A stretch of DNA of 5,930 bases from Deltaproteobacteria bacterium. Lineage in GTDB: Bacteria > Desulfobacterota > Binatia > UBA9968. Every line of letters starts with the position of its first letter. Position 1 is the stretch's first letter. A model generated the notes under the pieces. It saw only the letters and a list, made by a program, of their open reading frames with translations. It made no database searches and was not told the DNA's origin. Positions 1 through 5,103 of this stretch are shown piece after piece. The translations under genes were made by a program, and so were the position numbers. The DNA is taken from the NCBI GenBank assembly GCA_016184235.1, contig JACPDC010000319.1, forward strand, positions 1-5,930. Reading direction: 5' to 3'.

Positions 1-945
1 GGCAGGGCGCCGGCCTTGGTCAGGACAGAGGCGCCCTCGGCGCTCAGGGTAAAGTCGAGATAGAGCGCGGCGGCGTGCGGGTGCCTGGCGCTCTTGGCGA
101 TCCCCGCGTGGCTCCCCAGGGAGCCGGGCGTCGGGTTGGGAAAGACCATGGAGATGGGGCATCCCTTTTCGTGCTTCATCTGGGCGACCCGCGCCGGATA
201 GACCTCGACCGCGATCTTGGTCTCCCCGCTGCACAGGAGCTGCACTTGCAGCGTGTGGCCCCTGCGCGGAACCGTGCCGTTGCGCATCAGGGCCTTCATG
301 TAGTCGGCCGTTTTCGCCTCGCCCCACTCGAGCAGCCAGATGAAGACCGCCTGCTCGGGCTCGGTGTCGATCGAGATGTCGTTTTTCCACCTGGGATTCA
401 GCAGGTCGGCGTAGCCCTTGGGCGCGTCCGCGGGCTTGACCAGGTTGGTGTTATAACCGATCACCACCCACAAGCGTGTAGTCGCTGGCGTACCAACGCC
501 CCTCTTTGTCCCAAAATTGGCTTGGGAAGTGCTTTTTCTCGGGCGAGTCGTAGCGCGCGAGGATGCCAGCCTTCAGCACTTCAGCGATGAAGTCGAAATC
601 GACGCCCACGACATCGGCCTGGAGCTTGCCGACGCGGTGCTCGAGAAGGATCCGCTCCAGCCCCTTGTTTCCCTGGAGACGGGAAGAGTCGATTTTGATG
701 AAGGGGTATTTTTTGCCGAATCCCGCCGCGTACGCGCGGATGGTGTCGAGTCCCTGGTTCGAGTAGACGGAGAGCACGCCCTCTTTTTTGGCTCCCTCCT
801 CGAGCCGTCCCTGTCTTTCCTTGGGAGGGAGCTTGTTGATCTCCGCGAGCAGCTCTTCGACGCTCGCCGCTCGAGCCTGCGGAGAAGAGAGTGCTGCGAG
901 CCATCCGATCGCCAGAAGCATGCCGACCTTGCCGACGATTGTCAT
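1..945 (-). CDS. Extracellular solute-binding protein of an ABC importer; frameshifted, and partial at the left edge
   Basis: This is a periplasmic ligand-binding subunit of an ABC importer. The style is that of family 1/6 solute-binding proteins (Fe3+, polyamine or small organic anions); the ligand cannot be told. The start is ATG 945-943, with AGGAGG at 956-951 five bases upstream. Residues 1-26 form a signal peptide with a hydrophobic core (GMLLAIGWLAAL) and an A-R-A cleavage site. The mature part has the usual N-lobe pattern: EGVLSVYSN (about 55-63), then a helix and KKYPFIKID. The frame runs to V159, then breaks at the CCC of 467-469 and hits a stop at 451. Removing one base joins it to a second frame reading VVVIGYNTNLVKPADAPKGY, then LLNPRWKNDISID, which is open to base 1. 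This continuation matches the family's hinge and C-lobe style (YNTxLV, APK, DLLxPxWK). About 315 residues are visible and family members run about 330-360, so only the C-terminus is missing. The frameshift could be mutation or sequence error. No permease or ATPase gene is visible; they may lie to the left. Confidence 0.85.
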
Positions 946-974
946 AAAAGCCTCCTCTCTAAAGTGCCCTGTTG

Positions 975-1002
975 TATAATACCTCGGCCGACCCTTTGGC
1001 AA
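975..1002 (-). promoter_or_regulatory. Sigma-70-type promoter of the solute-binding protein gene
   Basis: On the minus strand, TTGCCA (1002-997, 5 of 6 to TTGACA) and TATTAT (980-975, 5 of 6 to TATAAT) are separated by 16 bases. Transcription would start near 968, giving a leader of about 23 bases that includes the AGGAGG at 956-951. The plus-strand reading of the same -10 box is a perfect TATAAT, but no -35 box lies at the right distance for the rightward GNAT gene. Confidence 0.5.
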
Positions 1003-1075
1003 GCGCTCGCTTCTTTCCCGCCGCTGGCGCTTGACGGCGGTGCGAGACTTGCCCTATTTTTCGGGGGGAAGATCG

Positions 1076-1630
1076 ATGTCAGCCGTGACATTCAGAAGGG
1101 CGGCGCCGGAGGATTTTCCGGGGATCCTGCGGCTCCAGTCGGCCAACACCATCGCCAACCTTCGGCCTGAAGAGCGCGAGGAAGGTTTTCTTTCCGCGGA
1201 GTTTACGCCCGAACAGATTGCCGAGATGGCGATGGATCCGGGGATCATCGTGGCGAGCAATGCCGAATCGGTCCTGGGCTACCTGTGCGGTTCCCGCTGC
1301 GACTTTGACCATGGCTCTCCGGTGCTTGCCAGGATGCTGGAGAGTTTTGATCGCGTCCGCTACCAGGGCAGGCCGCTGAGATCCTACAAGACATTCAATT
1401 ACGGCCCGGTGTGCGTCGACCGGTCCCAGCGCGGCCGCGGCCTGCTGCGGGGTCTCTACGAGGCTTTAAAGAGGGAAGTGGCGGGCAGGTTCGAGGTCGG
1501 CGTCGCCTTCGTCGCCCGCGACAATCCGCACTCGCTTAAGGCCCACGTGGCCGGCCTGGGCATGGCCGAGGTGGGCGAGTTCGAGGTCCAGGGCGACCTC
1601 TACGTGATTCTGGCATTCAAAGTGTGTTAA
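1076..1630 (+). CDS. GNAT-family N-acetyltransferase
   Basis: This is a 184-residue, single-domain, probably cytoplasmic acetyltransferase that would move an acetyl group from acetyl-CoA to an amine. The acceptor is unknown. The N-terminus has the typical GNAT opening (VTFRRAAPEDFPGILRL, residues 4-20). The acetyl-CoA pyrophosphate-binding motif A is clear: VCVDRSQRGRGLLRGLYEAL, with the Q/R-x-x-G-x-G/A core at Q118-R-G-R-G122. Motif B follows as VAFVARDNPHSLKAH (143-157), then the GLGM turn and a final beta strand (LYVILAF). ATG 1076 was chosen because the fold begins right after it and GGGGGAA (1063-1069) lies just upstream. An in-frame TTG at 1031 would add 15 residues unlike the family. 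The gene diverges from the solute-binding protein gene across a 130-bp gap that holds a 6-bp GC hairpin (1018-1023 with 1035-1040). No neighbour suggests its substrate. Confidence 0.88.
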   Translation: MSAVTFRRAAPEDFPGILRLQSANTIANLRPEEREEGFLSAEFTPEQIAEMAMDPGIIVASNAESVLGYLCGSRCDFDHGSPVLARMLESFDRVRYQGRPLRSYKTFNYGPVCVDRSQRGRGLLRGLYEALKREVAGRFEVGVAFVARDNPHSLKAHVAGLGMAEVGEFEVQGDLYVILAFKVC

Positions 1631-1634
1631 AGAA

Positions 1635-1655
1635 AAAGGGGTCTGTCTGCCCTTT
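1635..1655. repeat. Short palindrome AAAGGG/CCCTTT just after the GNAT stop
   Basis: AAAGGG (1635-1640) pairs with CCCTTT (1650-1655) around a 9-base loop, GTCTGTCTG, five bases after the GNAT stop codon. It could be a weak terminator, but no T-run follows. The core GGGGTCTGTC also resembles the GGGGTCTG(A/T)CCCC palindromes scattered in many bacterial intergenic regions. That resemblance is from memory and is only a suggestion. Confidence 0.3.
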
Positions 1656-1680
1656 CGCTCCGGGTGTCTCCTCGTCGGGA

Positions 1681-1780
1681 ACTCGCTCGGGGACCCGCCT
1701 CTCGCGCCGAAGGCAATAGGGGGCGCTCGCGGGTCTGCTTCGCGCGCCCAAAGCAATAGGTTCGCTCGGGACCTGACTCG
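1681..1780. repeat. Imperfect 40-bp tandem repeat, about two and a half copies
   Basis: Unit 1 (1681-1720) and unit 2 (1721-1760) match at about 29 of 40 positions. They share CGCTCG near the start, CGCGCC in the middle and A(A/G)GCAATAGG at the end. A third, partial copy begins at 1761 with TTCGCTCGGGACCTG. The repeat is GC-rich and shows no good coding frame. It lies between two convergent genes. Confidence 0.5.
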
Positions 1781-1790
1781 CTCCCCGGTT

Positions 1791-1866
1791 TGGTTACTGG
1801 TTATTGGTGTAATAGTTATTCGTATTAATGTTCACGATTAACTAATAAACGAGTAACGAATAACTA
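1791..1866. repeat. AT-rich inverted repeat with 7-bp units
   Basis: An AT-rich island stands out from its GC-rich surroundings. TAGTTATTCGT (1813-1823) is the exact reverse complement of ACGAATAACTA (1856-1866), an 11-bp inverted repeat around a 32-base spacer. Both flanks contain contiguous 7-mers: TGGTTAC, TGGTTAT and TGGTGTA from 1791, and GAGTAAC, GAATAAC from 1851. The right-hand ones are related in reverse complement to the left-hand ones. There is no gene in it. It could be a small non-autonomous repeat, a protein-binding array or decayed repeat DNA. Confidence 0.55.
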
Positions 1867-1876
1867 AATCGCCAGG

Positions 1877-1904
1877 CCCCTCGCTTTACGGAGCGACCGA
1901 GGGG
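1877..1904 (-). terminator. Possible terminator hairpin of the pilin operon
   Basis: CCCCTCG (1877-1883) is the reverse complement of CGAGGGG (1898-1904). An alternative inner stem TCGCT/AGCGA (1881-1885 with 1892-1896) closes a 6-base loop. The hairpin begins 11 bases beyond the stop of the 138-residue gene in the leftward direction. The T-rich stretch (ATTTAGTTATT on the minus strand) starts some 7 bases after the stem rather than directly, so termination would be weak. Confidence 0.35.
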
Positions 1905-1914
1905 AGCGCGGCTG

Positions 1915-2331
1915 CTATTTCCGGCGGCCGTCCGGGGTGCGGGCGGTCTTCCCGCCTCGGGCGGACTGCCCGTATAGCTTGAATCCGCCCCAGCCGAATT
2001 CCCCCACTTCTCTCCTCGTCGCTGAGTCAAAGAGGTCGATGAGCGCGAACTTTTCCGGGTGACCGGCGAGATAGCTGGAATAGGTCTCCACAAAGCGCTC
2101 CTGGGTTCGGGCATCGGCGTGGAAGAAGCCTTCGCCGAGGTAGAGCCTGTGCGGCCGGCTTTTCGAGTCGAGGCTGATCCAGAACTTCGAGCCGTGCGGT
2201 CCCAGTGAGTCCAGCCACCGCTTGTGCTCGGCGATTTTAGCCTCCCATTTCTTGAACTCCTGCCCGCGCGCCGGCGCATTCAGGGCCAGAGTCATACAGA
2301 GGCTGAAAATGACGGCTGCGAGAATTTTCAT
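1915..2331 (-). CDS. Small exported protein of unknown function, second gene of the pilin unit
   Basis: I do not recognise this 138-residue protein. Residues 1-23 are a clear signal peptide: a lysine, a hydrophobic run (ILAAVIFSLCMTLAL) and A-R-G before Q24. The mature part of about 115 residues starts with a charged helix (FKKWEAKIAEHKRWLDSL, 26-43). A beta-like stretch follows (KFWISLDSKSRPHRLYLG), then a helical part with FVETYSSYLAGHPEKFALIDL (80-100), a GFGW-like aromatic patch (GEFGWGGFKLY, 110-120) and a basic tail rich in R, K and G. It has no cysteine after the signal peptide and no lipobox. ATG 2331 lies 3 bases after the stop of the PilX-like gene. The nearest purine-rich site, AAGGA inside that gene's last codons, is 14 bases away, so translation probably depends on coupling. 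Co-transcription suggests a partner of the pilus protein; that is inference. Confidence 0.72.
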   Translation of the reverse strand: MKILAAVIFSLCMTLALNAPARGQEFKKWEAKIAEHKRWLDSLGPHGSKFWISLDSKSRPHRLYLGEGFFHADARTQERFVETYSSYLAGHPEKFALIDLFDSATRREVGEFGWGGFKLYGQSARGGKTARTPDGRRK

Positions 2332-2334
2332 AGC

Positions 2335-3441
2335 TTAATTGGACATCCTTTCGTTCCAGGCGGTTACTTTGGGTAGCTTCGGTAGAGGGACCCACCCTTC
2401 GGCTGAGGCGAGCGCGCAGCTGTCGTACTGGACGTTGACGGTGCCTCTTATATCCAGCTCATAATCGGAGTCCTGGCTGTGGTTTTCCGCTATCAGGACC
2501 GCGCCGTAGATCTTTGCGTTACCGGTCGCCCTGATCTCGCCTTCTCCGCGCATGATGATCAAGCCGTTGAAGGTGAAGTCGCCGGATACGTGCAGCGCCC
2601 CGTCCAGGACGAGCACTCCGCGACCGTCGATGGTACCCGCGATCCTGACGTCGCCCGTGACATGCGTGATGCGGGGCTGGCCGGTTGTGCCCCAGTGTTC
2701 GTTTCCTCCGTAGGTAGCGCCGGGAAGGGTCTCGAGGGGATTGCGGCCCAGGTAATCTTCGGCATACTGCAAGACGCTCTTCTCCGGGGGCGCGCCGGCG
2801 CGGACGCTGTTGTTCGCTCCGGGACCGATGACGTTATCAAACTGCCCCACCGTCAGCCCTCCGTCCGCGGTCGTGTTGTTGGTGATCTCGGTCACCAAAG
2901 CCGGATCCGTCACCGCGATGGCGGGGACTGCGGGCGCCGCGTTGCACCGGTCATAGCCATTGATCATGAACGTGTCGCCGCTGAAGTTGGTTTCGACGTT
3001 CGGCGCCAGGGATCCGGGAAGGCTCATGGCGCCGAGGCCGAAGTTTCCCCGCTTGAGGTAGGCGGTGACGACTTTCTTGGCGCCATTGGGACCGAGGGCA
3101 GTCGCTGTCAGTATGGCCCGGGTGTCGCCGCCGGGACTGGCCGGATCGTTGATGGCTTCGACCGTGTAGGTGTGGTCGCCCTGGAAGGCAACGGAGCTCA
3201 AAAGCGTCGTCTTCGTCGTATAGGAGAAGACAGACCCCGGACCGATCTCTTCGAGGGCATGATGGATAGCCGCGTCGGCCGCCTGCAGCGTCGTGACCCC
3301 GGACTTCCAGTGGGCTGTGGTCTTGAGGTTAACGCCCGCAAACAGGAGCATGGCGCCCGTCAGGAGCGAGAGCGCGACCATCACGAACAGCGCCACTGTG
3401 AGCACGAAGCCACGCTGGCTCCGCAGTGTCCCAGTCTTCAT
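2335..3441 (-). CDS. PilX_N-type pilus assembly protein with repetitive beta-rich C-terminus
   Basis: This 368-residue protein is anchored by one N-terminal hydrophobic helix. Residues 9-38 read SQRGFVLTVALFVMVALSLL and onward, the PilX N-terminal signature: a basic leader ending in G, then about 25 hydrophobic residues. The leader resembles a prepilin-peptidase site (G11-F12), but there is no Glu at mature position 5, as in many PilX/GspK-type minor pilins. An Ala-rich helix follows (LQAADAAIHHALEEI, 52-66). The C-terminal half (about 258-338) is a run of short beta strands around glycines, such as VTGDVRIAG, GVLVLDGALHVSG, LIIMRGEGEIRATG and AKIYGAVLIAE. It suggests a beta-helix or bactofilin-like fold. 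C166 and C342 could pair. ATG 3441 was chosen for its GAGGGG 4 bases upstream and for the PilX start; a longer frame reaches 3795 but is unlike any protein and would cover the promoter. No pilM-Q or major pilin gene is nearby, so it may be a stray minor pilin or part of a surface-export device. Confidence 0.8.
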   Translation of the reverse strand: MKTGTLRSQRGFVLTVALFVMVALSLLTGAMLLFAGVNLKTTAHWKSGVTTLQAADAAIHHALEEIGPGSVFSYTTKTTLLSSVAFQGDHTYTVEAINDPASPGGDTRAILTATALGPNGAKKVVTAYLKRGNFGLGAMSLPGSLAPNVETNFSGDTFMINGYDRCNAAPAVPAIAVTDPALVTEITNNTTADGGLTVGQFDNVIGPGANNSVRAGAPPEKSVLQYAEDYLGRNPLETLPGATYGGNEHWGTTGQPRITHVTGDVRIAGTIDGRGVLVLDGALHVSGDFTFNGLIIMRGEGEIRATGNAKIYGAVLIAENHSQDSDYELDIRGTVNVQYDSCALASAEGWVPLPKLPKVTAWNERMSN

Positions 3442-3510
3442 CTTTCCCCTCGATCCGTGACAGAAATGCCGACCGCTGCTTTTCCTCGTTGATCCTCTAC
3501 GAACAGAGAA

Positions 3511-3527
3511 AGCGAGAACTGTGCCAA
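3511..3527 (-). promoter_or_regulatory. Sigma-54 (RpoN) -24/-12 promoter of the PilX-like gene
   Basis: On the minus strand TTGGCAC (3527-3521), five bases, then TCGCT (3515-3511) match the RpoN consensus YTGGCACGrNNNTTGCW at all fixed positions except two. The GG and GC dinucleotides are at the correct spacing. Transcription would start near 3500, leaving a leader of about 59 bases to ATG 3441. Type IV pilin genes are classically controlled by RpoN with an enhancer-binding protein such as PilR, so the site fits its gene. About 260 bp upstream is free for activator sites; no clear repeat of activator sites was identified. Confidence 0.6.
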
Positions 3528-3747
3528 GGCGGAAACGGTAAAGAGACCGAATGGTTATCTCCCGAGGCGCCGCGAGCGGCGGGTGCCGTGATTGTTCCAT
3601 TTCTTTTCTCAATAACAAAAACTGTAATCGGCGGACCTCGGACGCTCGAGAAGAGCGCAGGCCGTGCAGAAATATACGCTTGGAAGGCGCAGCCCCAATG
3701 TGAAGATTGGACAGCCGAGAGCCCGGGTTGAGGCGGAGCGGCTTCTT

Positions 3748-3758
3748 TGCCATTGGCA
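3748..3758. promoter_or_regulatory. Palindrome TGCCATTGGCA upstream of the MFS gene, possible operator
   Basis: TGCCA (3748-3752) and TGGCA (3754-3758) form a 5-1-5 inverted repeat centred 36 bases before the GTG start of the permease. Size and position suit a dimeric repressor or activator, but no regulator gene is present in the window and the half-sites are short, so chance is possible. Confidence 0.25.
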
Positions 3759-3788
3759 TCTTGGAAAGAAACGTTGTAAGGCGAAGAG

Positions 3789-5030
3789 GTGACATTTGCG
3801 AAAGGCGCTGAGAGTTATCCGGCGGCGGGAGCGAGCCGAGAAACGGGCGCGGGATTTTCGTGGGACGGGACGGGACCGGTTTTTTTTCTTGCCCTGCTCT
3901 TCTTTCTCAGTTTCACCGCCAGGATCATCCTCGCCCCCTTTCTTCCGACCATCGAAAAGGATCTGGGAATAAGCCATAGCGGGGCCGGGCTCTTTTTCTT
4001 TCTGGTCTCGGCGGGCTACTTCTTTGCGCTGCTCGGCTCGGGATTTGTCTCCTCGTTCCTGACGCACCGGCGCACCCTCAGCCTGTCCTGCGCCTTTGCC
4101 GGCCTGGCGCTGCTGGCGATCTCCTATGCGAGCAACCTCTGGTCCATCCGTCTCGGACTCATATTTCTGGGAGCGGCCACGGGCCTTTACATGCCCTCGG
4201 CCATTGCCACTATCACCGCGCTGATCGACTCGAGCCACTGGGGCAAGGCGCTCGCGATCCATGAGATCGCTCCCAACCTGGCGTTTATCTTCGTGCCGCT
4301 GATCGCGGAGCTTTTTCTTCGCTGGTCCTCCTGGCGCGCCGCTTTGGGGCTGCTCGGCGGCCTGTCCGTGATCGTCGCCGTCCTGTTCGCCCTAAGGGGG
4401 AGGGGCGGAGAATTCGCCGGTGAGTCTCCCGCCTCCGGCTCCTTCAAAGCGCTCCTCGGCGAGCCCTCGGTCCGGCTGATGGCGACGCTGTTCGGTCTCG
4501 GGGTGAGCTCGACGCTCGGCATCTTCAGCATGCTGCCGCTCTATCTCGTGAGCGAGCGGCAGATGGAGCAGAGCTGGGTCAATACGCTCATCGCCCTTTC
4601 CCGGGTTTCCGGGCCGTTCATGGTCCTTGGGGCGGGCTGGGCCTCGGACCGGCTGGGGCCGGAGCGCACCATCGCCGGGACCTTCGTTCTGACCGGAGTC
4701 GCGACGCTCGCCCTGGGACTGCTGCCGAGCCCCTGGATCCTTCTCTTCATCTTTGTGCAGCCGGCTCTGGCCGTGTGCTTTTTTCCGGCCGGCTTTGCCG
4801 CCCTTGCCGCGATCGCCCCGGCGGGCTCGCGCAACGTGGTGGTCTCCTTTACGGTTCCCTTCGGCTTTCTTCTGGGCGGGGGGGCGGTCCCGGCGTTGAT
4901 CGGGGTCATGGGAGATGCCGGTTCTTTTGCTTCGGGTTTCTCTCTGGTGGGTTTTCTGATTCTTATAGGCGGGGTATTGGCCTTCGCTCTGAGACTGCCC
5001 TACCGAGGCCGTGAGAAATTCACTCCATGA
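3789..5030 (+). CDS. Major facilitator superfamily permease
   Basis: This is a 413-residue inner-membrane transporter with about 12 hydrophobic helices, the usual length for the family. After a 25-residue hydrophilic start, TM1 begins at GPVFFLALLFFLSF (29-42), followed by APFLPTIEKDLGIS, the typical loop before TM2. The TM2-TM3 motif A is degenerate (GSGFVSSFLTHRR, 83-95; no Asp). The copy in the second half is canonical: GWASDRLGPER (283-293), with D287, R288 and G290. A charged central loop (about 203-218) separates the two halves. The start is GTG 3789 with TAAGG (3777-3781) seven bases upstream; no ATG occurs in frame before TM1. The substrate cannot be read. The gene lies 73 bases ahead of a UbiD-family decarboxylase on the same strand, which suggests transport of an aromatic or unsaturated carboxylic acid or its product (inference). 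No terminator separates the two, so they are probably co-transcribed. Confidence 0.88.
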   Translation: MTFAKGAESYPAAGASRETGAGFSWDGTGPVFFLALLFFLSFTARIILAPFLPTIEKDLGISHSGAGLFFFLVSAGYFFALLGSGFVSSFLTHRRTLSLSCAFAGLALLAISYASNLWSIRLGLIFLGAATGLYMPSAIATITALIDSSHWGKALAIHEIAPNLAFIFVPLIAELFLRWSSWRAALGLLGGLSVIVAVLFALRGRGGEFAGESPASGSFKALLGEPSVRLMATLFGLGVSSTLGIFSMLPLYLVSERQMEQSWVNTLIALSRVSGPFMVLGAGWASDRLGPERTIAGTFVLTGVATLALGLLPSPWILLFIFVQPALAVCFFPAGFAALAAIAPAGSRNVVVSFTVPFGFLLGGGAVPALIGVMGDAGSFASGFSLVGFLILIGGVLAFALRLPYRGREKFTP

Positions 5031-5103
5031 GAGTCGGCCTCCCTGTGGCATATTTTGTCGAGTTGGGCTAGCTTAGCTGCCGAAAAACGTCCGGGAGAAA
5101 TCT

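Larger units (their letters stand above)
3442..3788. other. Divergent intergenic region between pilin unit and MFS gene
   Basis: This 347-bp stretch has no credible gene. The long frame on the minus strand here is rich in R and S and has no start signal. It contains the sigma-54-like element (3511-3527) for the leftward genes. Nearer the MFS start are small stems: CGCTC/GAGCG (3644-3648 with 3654-3658), CCAAT/ATTGG (3695-3699 with 3706-3710) and AGCCG/CGGCT (3713-3717 with 3739-3743), then the palindrome at 3748-3758. I see no convincing rightward sigma-70 promoter. Conserved cores of the GEMM (c-di-GMP) and TPP riboswitches are absent. Confidence 0.5.

Noticed and set aside
75..590. Plus-strand frames over the solute-binding protein gene
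   Set aside because: They are antisense to two well-supported halves of a known protein family and have no recognisable domain.
1031..1060. TTGACG and TATTTT, 18 bases apart, as a GNAT promoter, or TTG 1031 as its start
   Set aside because: Transcription would begin near 1067, inside the ribosome site of ATG 1076. The extra residues from TTG 1031 do not look like GNAT. The promoter reading cannot be fully excluded if the message is nearly leaderless.
2479..3492. Long open frame on the plus strand opposite the PilX-like gene
   Set aside because: It is the antisense of the pilin frame in GC-rich DNA; its product is rich in G, R, V and D with no domain or signal and no ribosome site.
3442..3788. 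c-di-GMP (GEMM) or TPP riboswitch in the long leader region
   Set aside because: The pilin context and a GGCAAA on the minus strand prompted a check, but the conserved GGGACGCAAAGCC-type core is absent. A CTGAGA at 3808 lies inside the permease gene without the other TPP elements.
3442..3795. N-terminal extension of the PilX-like protein by 118 residues
   Set aside because: The added residues are unlike a leader, rich in R and S, and lie ahead of a typical PilX start with a good ribosome site. The extension would also span the sigma-54 element.
3609..4262. Minus-strand frame overlapping the start of the permease gene
   Set aside because: The product is a highly charged R/K/E/Q-rich string typical of antisense to a membrane protein.
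5027..5071. 14-codon frame starting in an ATGA overlap with the permease stop
   Set aside because: It is too short and without a ribosome site of its own; the ATGA overlap alone is weak evidence. It might act in coupling to the UbiD gene, but nothing shows this.
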